NCBI GenBank assembly: GCA_903870545.1
Contig: CAIQDI010000031.1
Coordinates: forward strand, 1 to 64,000
DNA: 64,000 bases
Direction of reading: 5' to 3'
Origin: an uncultured Pseudomonadota bacterium
Lineage (GTDB): Bacteria; Pseudomonadota; Gammaproteobacteria; Methylococcales; Methylomonadaceae
The notes beneath the pieces are model-generated. The model was given only the letters and a program-made list of their open reading frames with translations, searched no databases and was not told the origin of the DNA. Shown here piece after piece: positions 44,125 to 54,800 of the stretch (the first letter of the stretch is position 1; the number at the start of each line of letters is the position of its first letter). Position numbers and translations under genes: made by a program.

Positions 44125-44200
44125 TGGCTCCCCCGGACGGATTCGAACCGCCGACCCAATGATTAACAGTCATTTGCTCTACCGGCTGAGCTACAGGGGA
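44125..44200 (-). tRNA. tRNA-Asn(GTT)
   Basis: 76 nt with encoded CCA. Read on the minus strand: acceptor TCCCCTG/CGGGGGA, D arm GCTCAGCCGGTAGAGC, anticodon loop with GTT in GACTGTTAATC, T arm with GGTTCGAATCC. Confidence 0.95.
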
Positions 44201-44215
44201 ATAAACTTTTGTATT

Positions 44216-44292
44216 TGGTGCGCTTGGAGAGATTCGAACTCCCGACCGATCGGTTCGTAGCCGATTACTCTATCCAGCTGAGCTACAAGCGC
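44216..44292 (-). tRNA. tRNA-Arg(ACG)
   Basis: 77 nt with encoded CCA. Acceptor GCGCTTG/CAAGCGC, anticodon loop CTACGAA (anticodon ACG, the TadA substrate), T arm GAGTTCGAATCTC. It lies 15 nt upstream of tRNA-Asn in transcription order; both are likely in one transcript. Confidence 0.95.
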
Positions 44293-44413
44293 GTGGTTAA
44301 GCCGTTATTATTATTTTTAATCGAATTTTTGTCAAACGTTAATTTAAAATTTTTAACTTTTAGTTGCCGCCACTAAAGACAAATAAAAATGAAATCAAAT
44401 AATTATGAAAAAA

Positions 44414-44698
44414 TCACTCGATTACTTTCGGCACTAAATACAAGCCATTTTCGGTTTGTGGTGCGATGATTTGAAAATAATCACGTTGATTGGTTTCCGA
44501 CACGTTATCGGCTCGCAATCGTTGCACTTGATCCATCGGATGCGCCATTGGCTTGATACCAGTCGTGTCTAACTCAGACATTTGCGTCATCAATGTCAAA
44601 ATACCATTCAAATCATTAGCGTAAGCAGCGACGTTCTCTTCTTCAATACCCAATCGTGCTAAATGCGCTATTTTTTTTACTTCTATTGCTGATAACAT
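44414..44698 (-). CDS. gatC: Asp-tRNA(Asn)/Glu-tRNA(Gln) amidotransferase subunit C
   Basis: 94 aa. Family pattern VKKIAHLARLGIEEENVAAY, then MSELDTTGIKPMAHP and the C-terminal ENGLYLVPKVIE. It stabilises GatA in the GatCAB complex that makes Gln-tRNA(Gln) and/or Asn-tRNA(Asn). gatA and gatB are not next to it; the sequence on its downstream side (44293-44413) has no gene. Divergent from mreB. Confidence 0.92.
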   Translation of the reverse strand: MLSAIEVKKIAHLARLGIEEENVAAYANDLNGILTLMTQMSELDTTGIKPMAHPMDQVQRLRADNVSETNQRDYFQIIAPQTENGLYLVPKVIE

Positions 44699-44823
44699 TT
44701 CCTCTAACTCCCACTAAAAAAATTTTGAATTTTGTATTATCATACTACCTAAACTTTAACACTTGCTCAACTACACGCTTGATTGCTAAAGTAACCCAAT
44801 TTTATCGCCCATAAAGGATATAG

Positions 44824-45873
<1,050 letters not shown>

Positions 45874-45907
45874 TTCCGCATTCCTTTCACGTTCACAGGC
45901 TTTTTTT

Positions 45908-46780
45908 ATCAAACTCTTATTTGCAACGGGTTCTTCAATTAACGTACGTTTGCTGATTGCAATCATTGCAGCGGTTGCGTTATTGATTACCGAATATCGT
46001 AGTGAACGTTTAATGCCGTTACGCGCCACTTTGTCTGTTTTTACCGATCCGCTGAAATACTTGGTTGATTTACCGGTGAGCTTATTTGAAAACGCCTCGG
46101 AAACCTTAACCAGTTACGACACACTGAAAACTGAAAATACCACGTTGCGTGAACAGCAATTGGTCAACAAAACGCAATTACTCAAATTCGAGTCGCTCGA
46201 AAAAGAAAATATCCGTCTCCGCGCGTTATTAGAAAATTCGTTCAAACTGGGCGAGCAAGTGTTAATTGCCGAATTGCTGTCAATTAACCTCGCGCCTTAC
46301 GAACACATGATGGTGGTGAATAAAGGCACTCGTTTTGGTGTTCACCCACGCCAACCGGTTATGGATGAAAATGGTGTCGTTGGACAAGTCTTTCGAGCGT
46401 TGCCGTTGAGTTCTGAAATCATGTTAATCACCGATCCGAATCACGCCATTCCAGTGCAAGTGAATCGAAATGGTTTGTTAACGATTGCGGTCGGTAGCGG
46501 CATTTCTAATCAGCTTAATTTACCGTATCTACCGAATAACGCCGATATTCAAGCAGGCGATTTGCTGATTACGTCAGGTTTGGGGGGTACCTTTCCAGCG
46601 GGTTATCCAGTTGGCGTGGTCGATGATTTTCCGCAAACCTCGAATAAATCGATTACGCATATTACCGCTACACCGAAAGCGTTGCTCGATCGCAATCGTG
46701 AATTATTGATTGTGTGGAGTAATAGCACGCCGGTTTCGTTGACTACGCCTGCGATTAAAACGCCAGACCCTCATGAATAA
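45908..46780 (+). CDS. mreC: Rod shape-determining protein MreC, start codon uncertain
   Basis: About 290 aa: one N-terminal membrane helix (LLIAIIAAVALLI), a coiled coil with TLREQQLVNKTQLLKFESLE, and two beta domains with MVVNKGTRFGVHPRQPVMDE and LITSGLGGTFPAGYPVGVV. The conserved MreC N-terminus (K-L-L-F-A-T-G-S-S-I-N-V-R) is encoded from 45908, where the codon is ATC; the frame is open to a stop at 45866-45868 with no ATG, GTG or TTG before TTG 45950. I begin at the ATC; starting at TTG 45950 would drop the conserved segment. Confidence 0.85.
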   Translation: MKLLFATGSSINVRLLIAIIAAVALLITEYRSERLMPLRATLSVFTDPLKYLVDLPVSLFENASETLTSYDTLKTENTTLREQQLVNKTQLLKFESLEKENIRLRALLENSFKLGEQVLIAELLSINLAPYEHMMVVNKGTRFGVHPRQPVMDENGVVGQVFRALPLSSEIMLITDPNHAIPVQVNRNGLLTIAVGSGISNQLNLPYLPNNADIQAGDLLITSGLGGTFPAGYPVGVVDDFPQTSNKSITHITATPKALLDRNRELLIVWSNSTPVSLTTPAIKTPDPHE

Positions 46781-47243
46781 AGATCACAACAGCGTTCGCA
46801 TTTTCGTGACGTTAATTATTGCCATGTGTTTACGCATTCTGCCATTACCTGAAAGTTTAGCGTTATTAAATCCTGATTGGACGTTGTTGGTGTTGATGTA
46901 TTGGAGCGTGGCAATTCCTGAACGTGTCGGCATCAGTTATGCGTGGGGATTTGGTATTTTAACGGACGTATTAACCGGGCGATTATTTGGACAATACGCG
47001 CTGGCGTATTCACTGATTATTTATTTGTGTTTAATTTGGCATCGGCGTTTACGGCAATTTCCACTTACTCAGCAAAGCGCATTTGTGTTCGGTTGTCTGC
47101 TGATTTCCCAATTGTTGTTATTTTGGTTTGAAAATCTACGATCACCGGCGACGTTACACGGCATATTTTGGTTGCCTGTTTTGAGTGGCACCGCGAGTTG
47201 GTTTGTTGTTTATCGCATTATGCGTTTGGTTCAACGCTTTTAA
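46773..47243 (+). CDS. mreD: Rod shape-determining protein MreD
   Basis: 156 aa, nearly all membrane helices, with the family features LPLPESLALLNPDWTLLVLM and the middle helices GILTDVLTGRLFGQYAL. It overlaps mreC by 8 nt. Works with MreC in the elongasome. Confidence 0.92.
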   Translation: MNKDHNSVRIFVTLIIAMCLRILPLPESLALLNPDWTLLVLMYWSVAIPERVGISYAWGFGILTDVLTGRLFGQYALAYSLIIYLCLIWHRRLRQFPLTQQSAFVFGCLLISQLLLFWFENLRSPATLHGIFWLPVLSGTASWFVVYRIMRLVQRF

Positions 47244-47246
47244 TCC

Positions 47247-49091
47247 ATGCCGCGTCTTTACACACTCAAAGATAATTCAGTCGAAAATCAGGTTTTTGTT
47301 AATCGAATTATTGCCGCCTTTTGCATTGTGGTCTTGTTGACGATTGGGCTAGTGGTGCGATTGGTTTATTTGCAAATCGTCGGTCACGAACATTACGCCA
47401 CGTTAGCGAAAGAAAATAGCGTTAAAATTCAACCGCTCGTACCGACACGCGGCATGATTTATGACCGCAACGGCAAAATTCTCGCTGAAAATACTCAATC
47501 GTTTAGCCTCGAACTCATTCCCGAACAAATCAGCGATTTAGACACCACCTTGACGCAATTGCAGCAACTGTTAAACATTCCTAACGAAAAAATTGAGCAA
47601 TTTCAAAAACAGCGTAAACGCCAAAAACGGTTTATTAGCACACCGTTGTTGCTCAGTATGACTGACGAAGAAATTGCAAAATTCGCCGTCGTGCGTCCGT
47701 ATTTTACCGGTGTTGATATTCAATCCCGCCTCGTGCGTCATTATCCGTACACCGATTTAGCCGCGCACGTTGTCGGTTATGTCAGTCGAATTAACGAAGC
47801 CGAAATGAAAACGCTACCGCTGTCAGAATATCGCGGTTCGAGCCACGTTGGAAAATTGGGCATCGAAAGTTATTACGAAACCCAATTGCACGGCAAAACC
47901 GGTTACGCTGAAATCGAAACGAATGTGCAATCTCGCGCCATCAATACGTTTAATACCGTGCCGCCTGTCGCAGGGGCGAATTTGTATTTGACGCTTGATA
48001 TTGATTTGCAAAAAACCGCTTACGACGGATTGGAAGGTTATAACGGCGCGGTGGTGGCGTTGGATGTGCAAACTGGCGGCGTGTTGGCGTTTGCGAGTCG
48101 TCCGGGATTTGATCCGAATCCGTTTGTGGTCGGCATTGATTATGAGGCTTATCAAGCGTTGCAATCGTCTGAAAATCAGCCACTTTATAATCGAGCGTTA
48201 CGCGGTTTATATCCGCCTGGCTCAACCATGAAACCATTTGTCGCGTTGGCGGGTTTGGAATATAACGCCATTGGTTTTGAACAAAAACATTTTTGTCCCG
48301 GTTATTATCAATTGCCGAATGTGCCGCATAAATACCGCGATTGGAAACACGGCGGTCACGGTTCCGTTAGTATGAGCGACGCAATTACCGAATCGTGCGA
48401 CGTGTATTTTTACAGTCTTGCGTCGGTGTTAGGCATCGATAATATGCACCGTTTTTTACAGCAATTTGGCTTTGGTGAAAAATCGGGCATTGATTTAGTC
48501 GGCGAAAAAACAGGTTTATTGCCGTCACGCGAATGGAAGCAGCAGCAAAAAAATCAAGCGTGGTATCCCGGTGAAACCCTGATTACGGGCATTGGACAAG
48601 GTTATTTGCAAGTTACGCCGGTGCAATTAGCGCGAGCGACCGCGACGTTGGCAAATGGCGGAAAAGTGGTTACACCGTTTTTAGTCGATAAAATAGTGAC
48701 GGCAACGGAAACGCAATCGGGTTCTGAAACCCACGGTAAAATTATTCCGTTGAAAGCCATCAATGTGCAGCACATTACCGACGCAATGGTGAATGTGGTG
48801 CATGATGCACACGGCACCGCAAAAAATATCGGCAAACACATTACTTATCACATCGCCGGTAAAACAGGGACGGCGCAGGTTTTTAACATCAAACAAGAAG
48901 CGAAATATAACGAAAACGCCATTGATTTTAAATTACGCGACCACGCGCTTTTTATCGCGTTTGCGCCCGCTGAAAATCCCAAAATTGCCGTCGCCGTTGT
49001 CGTTGAAAATGGCGGACACGGTGGTTCAGTTGCCGCGCCAATTGCCGGAAGAGTGATTGAACAATACTTGGAGAGTCTCAATGCAAAATGA
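47247..49091 (+). CDS. mrdA: Penicillin-binding protein 2
   Basis: 614 aa class B transpeptidase for side-wall peptidoglycan. One N-terminal membrane helix (AAFCIVVLLTIGLVVRLVYL), pedestal domain with TRGMIYDRNGKILAENTQ, and the transpeptidase domain with nucleophile Ser in PPGSTMKPFV, the second motif as ESCDVYFY (SCD instead of SxN, as in PBP2), and AGKTGTAQ. Cys lies beside the second motif as in other PBP2 proteins. It overlaps rodA by 11 nt. Confidence 0.95.
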   Translation: MPRLYTLKDNSVENQVFVNRIIAAFCIVVLLTIGLVVRLVYLQIVGHEHYATLAKENSVKIQPLVPTRGMIYDRNGKILAENTQSFSLELIPEQISDLDTTLTQLQQLLNIPNEKIEQFQKQRKRQKRFISTPLLLSMTDEEIAKFAVVRPYFTGVDIQSRLVRHYPYTDLAAHVVGYVSRINEAEMKTLPLSEYRGSSHVGKLGIESYYETQLHGKTGYAEIETNVQSRAINTFNTVPPVAGANLYLTLDIDLQKTAYDGLEGYNGAVVALDVQTGGVLAFASRPGFDPNPFVVGIDYEAYQALQSSENQPLYNRALRGLYPPGSTMKPFVALAGLEYNAIGFEQKHFCPGYYQLPNVPHKYRDWKHGGHGSVSMSDAITESCDVYFYSLASVLGIDNMHRFLQQFGFGEKSGIDLVGEKTGLLPSREWKQQQKNQAWYPGETLITGIGQGYLQVTPVQLARATATLANGGKVVTPFLVDKIVTATETQSGSETHGKIIPLKAINVQHITDAMVNVVHDAHGTAKNIGKHITYHIAGKTGTAQVFNIKQEAKYNENAIDFKLRDHALFIAFAPAENPKIAVAVVVENGGHGGSVAAPIAGRVIEQYLESLNAK

Positions 49092-50211
49092 AACGCGCCA
49101 CGAACAATTTGAACGGCATTCTTTTTTTGGTAATTTCTTACGCAAACTGCACGTTGATATTCCGTTATTTGTGACATTAGTGCTGATTTCAATTTTGAGT
49201 TTCGTCATTCTTTACAGCGCGGGCGGGCAAGATTTGGACGTGTTGATTCGGCAAGCGACGCGCGTCGGTTTGGCGTTTGGATTGATGATTTTATTGGCAC
49301 ACGTCGAACCGTATCAATTCAAACGCTGGTCGGTAATTTTGTTCAGTTTGGGCATTGTGTTGTTGTTGGCGGTGTTGATTTTGGGCGAAATTGGCAAAGG
49401 CGCACAACGCTGGTTGGAATTGGGCGCGTTTCGTTTTCAACCATCTGAAATGATTAAAATTACCACGCCGATGATGATTGCGTGGTATTTAGCCGAATAC
49501 TCGTTGCCGCCGAAACCGAAACAACTATTGATTGCCAGTGTGTTGATTGCGTTGCCGACGTTGCTGATTGCGAAACAACCCGATTTAGGCACGGCGTTAT
49601 TGGTCGCGAGTTCGGGCGCGGCAGTCTTATTTTTTTCGGGTTTATCGTGGTGGTTTATTATTGGCATTGGTTCGTTATTAACCGCACTCACGCCAATTTT
49701 GTGGCATTTTATGCACGATTACCAACGCGCTCGCGTACTGACTTTTCTAAATCCTGAAGCCGATCCGTTGGGGCGTGGTTATCACATTATTCAATCGAAA
49801 ATCGCGATTGGTTCGGGCGGCGTTTACGGAAAAGGCTGGCTCGGAAGCACCCAATCGGAATTGGATTTTTTGCCAGAAAGTTCGACCGATTTTATTTTTG
49901 CGGTCTTCGCCGAAGAGTTTGGTTTATTCGGCTGCGTCTGTTTGTTGGTGTTGTATTTGCTGATTATCAGTCGCTGTTTATTTATCGCGTCGCAAGCCAA
50001 CGACACTTACAGCCGTTTATTGGCGGGCAGTTTGGCGTTCACCTTTTTTGTGTATGTGTTTGTGAATATCGGCATGGTGATTGGCGTGTTGCCCGTCGTC
50101 GGCGTGCCATTGCCACTGGTGAGTTACGGCGGCACGTCGATTGTGACATTGTGCGCGGGTTTCGGCATTTTGATGTCGATTCACACCCACAAAAAATTAT
50201 TACCGCATTAG
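49081..50211 (+). CDS. rodA: Rod shape-determining protein RodA (SEDS glycosyltransferase)
   Basis: 376 aa polytopic SEDS polymerase paired with PBP2. Marks: LGEIGKGAQRWLELGAFRFQ, PSEMIKI, KQPDLGTALL, and QSKIAIGSGGVYGKGWLGST with the catalytic region VPLPLVSYGGTS. I start at the ATG at 49081, within the mrdA end (AATGCAAAATG), since a longer reading would lie deeper inside mrdA. Confidence 0.94.
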   Translation: MQNETRHEQFERHSFFGNFLRKLHVDIPLFVTLVLISILSFVILYSAGGQDLDVLIRQATRVGLAFGLMILLAHVEPYQFKRWSVILFSLGIVLLLAVLILGEIGKGAQRWLELGAFRFQPSEMIKITTPMMIAWYLAEYSLPPKPKQLLIASVLIALPTLLIAKQPDLGTALLVASSGAAVLFFSGLSWWFIIGIGSLLTALTPILWHFMHDYQRARVLTFLNPEADPLGRGYHIIQSKIAIGSGGVYGKGWLGSTQSELDFLPESSTDFIFAVFAEEFGLFGCVCLLVLYLLIISRCLFIASQANDTYSRLLAGSLAFTFFVYVFVNIGMVIGVLPVVGVPLPLVSYGGTSIVTLCAGFGILMSIHTHKKLLPH

Positions 50212-50294
50212 ATTCCAGCGTTCGCTGAAAATGAACGCAATCAAAAACAACGTTACAATGTGCCTTTCTGGCAGTCCTCATTCAAAATTAAATT

Positions 50295-51752
50295 ATGAAA
50301 TATCACGACCTGCGCGACTTTATTGCTCAACTTGAAAAACAAGGCGAACTCAAACGCACGCTTTATCAAGCTGACCCGCATTTAGAAATTACTGAAATTT
50401 GTGATCGCACGCTAAAAGCGCAAGGACAAGCTCTGCTTTTTGAACGTCCGAAAGGTTATAACGTGCCGTTGCTGGGGAATTTATTTGGTACGCCGCACCG
50501 TGTCGCGATGGGAATGGGCGCGGATTCTGTGACAGAATTGCGCGAAATTGGCAAATTGCTCGCGTATTTGAAAGAACCCGAACCGCCAAAAGGATTCCGC
50601 GACGCGCTGGACAAACTTCCCGTGTTGAAACAAGTGCTGAATATGTCGCCCAAAATGGTGAAAAATCCCGCGTGCCAAGAAAATGTGTTGCGCGGTGACG
50701 AAATCGATTTGGGGCGTTATCCGATTCAACATTGTTGGCCCGACGATGTGGCACCGCTGATTACTTGGGCGTTGGTGATTACAAAAGGCCCGAACAAAGA
50801 ACGGCAAAATATGGGCGTTTATCGTCAGCAAGTTTTAGGCAAAAATAAAACGATTATGCGCTGGCTCGCGCATCGCGGTGGCGCGTTGGATTTCAAAGAA
50901 TGGCAAGCGGTGCATCCGAATGAACCGTTTCCCGTGACCGTGGTTTTGGGCGCAGACCCTGCTACGATTTTAGCGGCGGTGACACCGATTCCCGATTCGC
51001 TTTCCGAGTTTGCATTTGCCGGTTTATTACGCGGCAGCAAAACCGAATTAGCGAATTGTTTGAGTAATAATTTACAAGTTCCCGCCAGCGCGGAAATCGT
51101 TTTAGAAGGCTTTATTTATCCGAATGAAATGGCTCCTGAAGGCCCTTTTGGTGATCACACCGGTTATTACAACGAAGTCAGCGAATTTCCTGTTTTTACG
51201 ATTGAAACCATTACCGAACGTAATAATCCAATTTATCACAGCACTTATACCGGTCGTCCGCCCGATGAACCGGCAATTTTGGGCGTGGCATTGAATGAAG
51301 TTTTTATCCCCATTTTGCAAAAACAATTCCCTGAAATTGTCGATTTCTATCTGCCGCCCGAAGGCTGTTCGTATCGGATGGCGGTGATCAGCATGAAAAA
51401 ACAATATGCCGGTCACGCCAAGCGAGTGATGCTCGGAACGTGGTCATATTTGCGGCAATTCATGTACACGAAATTTGTGATTGTGGTCGATGACGATATT
51501 AACGTGCGCGATTGGCAAGATGTGATTTGGGCGATTACCACGCGAATGGATCCGGCGCGAGATTTGACGATTTTGGAAAATACGCCGATTGATTATTTAG
51601 ATTTTGCGTCACCAGTTTCGGGGCTAGGTTCTAAAGTCGGTTTCGATGCGACGAATAAATGGGCAGGTGAAACCAATCGGGAATGGGGTAAAACGATTAC
51701 CATGTCGCCCGATATTATTCAGCGCGTGAATGATATTTGGGGGAAATTGTAG
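50295..51752 (+). CDS. ubiD: 3-octaprenyl-4-hydroxybenzoate carboxy-lyase UbiD
   Basis: 485 aa prenylated-FMN-dependent decarboxylase of ubiquinone synthesis. Marks: [39 protein letters not shown] and the acidic active-site region TMDPARD-like [14 protein letters not shown]. It needs prFMN from UbiX, which is not in the window. It lies 83 nt after rodA and ends at a terminator. Confidence 0.94.
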   Translation: MKYHDLRDFIAQLEKQGELKRTLYQADPHLEITEICDRTLKAQGQALLFERPKGYNVPLLGNLFGTPHRVAMGMGADSVTELREIGKLLAYLKEPEPPKGFRDALDKLPVLKQVLNMSPKMVKNPACQENVLRGDEIDLGRYPIQHCWPDDVAPLITWALVITKGPNKERQNMGVYRQQVLGKNKTIMRWLAHRGGALDFKEWQAVHPNEPFPVTVVLGADPATILAAVTPIPDSLSEFAFAGLLRGSKTELANCLSNNLQVPASAEIVLEGFIYPNEMAPEGPFGDHTGYYNEVSEFPVFTIETITERNNPIYHSTYTGRPPDEPAILGVALNEVFIPILQKQFPEIVDFYLPPEGCSYRMAVISMKKQYAGHAKRVMLGTWSYLRQFMYTKFVIVVDDDINVRDWQDVIWAITTRMDPARDLTILENTPIDYLDFASPVSGLGSKVGFDATNKWAGETNREWGKTITMSPDIIQRVNDIWGKL

Positions 51753-51773
51753 ATTTGGATTTAGTTTTTTAGA

Positions 51774-51816
51774 CGTAAAAAAAACCGCCCTTCGCGTGAG
51801 CTAGGGGCGGTTTTTT
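51774..51816. terminator. Bidirectional terminator between ubiD and the RTX gene
   Basis: Stem AAAACCGCCC / GGGCGGTTTT (51781-51790 and 51805-51814), loop of 14 nt; A tract before and T tract after. It serves ubiD on the plus strand and can also terminate the convergent RTX-protein transcript. Confidence 0.85.
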
Positions 51817-51862
51817 AGTTTTAAGGGAGTTTGAAATTAACTCGCTTTTGCAAAATTACAAC

Positions 51863-54800
51863 TTAGACAAACAAGAAGTCAGCCGCAACAACAGCTGCAG
51901 ATGATGTACCTGCAAGTTGAATCATTAAATCAGTTGCTGCTAACGCCGGAGTTCCATCATTTACGATGAGAATATGAGTATAACCAGCTGCAGCCAAACC
52001 AGTACCTGAAAGAGTTAAATCATAAACTTGCGGTACGGTGGTACTTGATGCCGTCATAGCACTACTTGCATTGGCAGCAGTAATCGCCGCGTCAAGAGCA
52101 GAAAAATTGGCGATATTTGCTGCTAAAGTTAAAGAATGTACAACCGCTGTCGATCCTGCAACAAAATCAGTACTAGTTAGTAAAGCTACCGAAATTTTAT
52201 CCGACGTTGTAGTGAAATTACTAATTTTGTCACCAGTAGCAGTAGTGTCTGTAGCAACGCTAGCAGGAGAATCCGCAGAAACTAGGTATTTAAACGTATC
52301 GATACCTGCACTAGCGGTAATTACGTCAGAACCCGCATTACCAGTGATAGAACCACCACCAACCGCTGCGGTAATTGTATCAACACCAGAACCACCAGTT
52401 ATATTAGTTACGCCAGCTCCTGTACCTGTCAATGTTGTAGTACTTGAAGCAGTGGATGCGTTGATACTCATCGTACCGGTGTTTGTTGTGATTAAACTCA
52501 GGTTAATTGTTGCAGTTGTGGTGGTTGCGTGTGTGGTAAACGTGGTTGTTCCAGCGTTAGTTGTAGCTGAACTAGCAGCCCATGAAGGTGTTCCAGTTAC
52601 CAACGTAGCAGTTGCTGTTGAACCAGTTGGGACAACCAAAACATCCACGCCTGTATCACCAAAACCAGTGATTGTTGCAATTGTCGCAGCACCTAATGTA
52701 ATTGTATCAACACCTGTACTAGCAGCAGCAATCGCAACGCCGTCTGTATCGGTAATTTTGAGTGAGTTCACAGTCGCACCCGTAGGCATCGTAATACTAT
52801 CAGTAATACCTGTACCACCCACTACGGTTGCAGTTAAAGCAACCGCCGCTGCAAAAATAATGTTATCAACACCCGAACCACCCGTAATACTTTGTGCGCC
52901 AATGCCGACTGAACCTGCATAATTGGTGATACCCGAGGCAGCCGATAAATCTACGTTGAGCGTTCCTGTATTGGTCAAAGCCGTTGCTGTAACCGTGGCG
53001 GTTGTTGTGCCAGTTGCCGCAGTAATCGTGGCGGTTCCTGCAACGGTACTTGTTCCGACTGTCCACACAGGTGTTGTGCCGTTTAACGTTGAGGTTAACG
53101 TTGTACCAGTAGGTACATTTATAACGTCTGCACCGTTACCCAAACCTGTGACTGAGGCAGTAGTTCCTGAGGTTAATAAGGTAATTGTATCAGCGGCCGA
53201 GCTACCCGCTGTGATAGCAATACCGTCTGAATCAACAATCGTCACGGCGTTGACGAGAGCCGCTGCCGGTAACACCAGCGTGTCGGCACCTGTTCCACCA
53301 TTCACAGTGACATTGGTTAACGCAGTGGTTATGAAGGTAAGCGCGTCCACACCTGTTCCGCCGGTGACAGACATTAAAGCACTGTTGATAGTTAACGCAT
53401 TGGTGAAATTACCTAATACAACAACATCCGCGCCACCACCACCAATAACCGTTGTCGTGGCAACCGTTGCGGCGGTACTAAAAGTAAGCGTTTCAATGCC
53501 TGCCGTTCCGTTAATCGTGATGCCGTCAGTGTCAGAAATAGTTGCAACGTTTGTCGTCGTACCGACAAAAGTGAGAATATCTTGACCGGCTCCACCTACG
53601 ACAGTTGCTGCGGTTATAGCGGCTGCAAAGGTAATAGTATCAATACCCGCACCACCATTAACGCTATCACCCGAAGCAAGAGCGAAAGTATCAGCACCGC
53701 CACCACCCGTAATTGTGTCGTTAGCACTACCACCTGTGACGCTAGCAGTACCGAACGAAGCCAATGCTGTGGATAAATCCAAAGCACTTGTGGCTGCACT
53801 CGACATTGTTATATTCAAAACTCCTGCTGCGGAATAAACACCGCTAATTGAATCCGCGCCATTACCGAAATCAAGAATCGTATCCGTTGCGGTATCCGCT
53901 GCTGTAATGACAAAGGTATCAGCCTCGGTTCCGCCTGTAACGGTATCCGCACCCAAACCACCTGTAATGGTATCTGCACCAGAGCCGCCGAGGATTGCGT
54001 CGCCAACGATAGAACCCGTAATGCTATCCGCTCCGGCAGAACCAGTAATGGATACGCTCGTTGCGCCCGTTGCAGTAATCGTGAAGCCTTCGGTTTGAGC
54101 GGTTAAATCAACTGCCAACCCAGCGGCACCATTGATTGTGATTAACTCAACGCCAGAAAGATTTGTGTTCACGTCGGACGCAGTGGCAAAAGCAGTAGTA
54201 ATTGCGAGTGTATCCGTACCGTCGCCGCCAATAATCGTATCCGCAACATCGGTAAAAGTAATAATATCGTTACCAGCTCCCCCGTCAATGCTGTCATTAC
54301 CTGTGCCACCGGTAATGGTATCGGCACCTGAACCACCCAGAATCGTATCATTGCCAGTGCTTCCATCAATCGAATCTGCCGCTAAACTACCCGTAATCGA
54401 ATCAGCTCCCGTGCTTCCAGTAATTGTCACCGCCGATTTACCCGCCGTAATCACAGTCGCTGTCGTGGGTGCAGTAACGATTCCAGATGTTTCGATGCCG
54501 CTGTTTGTAGCGGTGCCGCCCGTTAAAGTGACATAGCCTTTCGTGTCCAGCAGCCATGATTTTACGTCACTATTTAACACAGCAACTTGCGCCTGCGTGA
54601 GTGTTTCTAGCTGTGTGCTGGCGGTTAACACGTTTAACTGTGCAGTAGTAATAGCAGGAACAGCGGTCGAAGTGGTTAACTGTGGAATCATTCCTGTTGT
54701 TGCTAAACCTTTAAATGTCGCTGGTTTCATTGCCTCAATTTGCGATGCCGTTAAAGCGGCTGTTTGGGCTTGAGTTAACCCCCCAATTTGAATTGTCGTC

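Noticed and set aside
44125-44292. Integration site for a mobile island at the tRNA-Asn/tRNA-Arg pair
   Set aside because: No integrase, no direct repeat of a tRNA 3' end nearby, and core genes on both sides.
52038-53585. Two long open frames (294 and 220 codons) on the plus strand opposite the RTX gene
   Set aside because: They are low-complexity Val/Ala/Pro-rich translations of the complement of Thr/Ala/Gly repeats; the absence of stops follows from the biased codon use of the true gene. No ribosome site and no domain.
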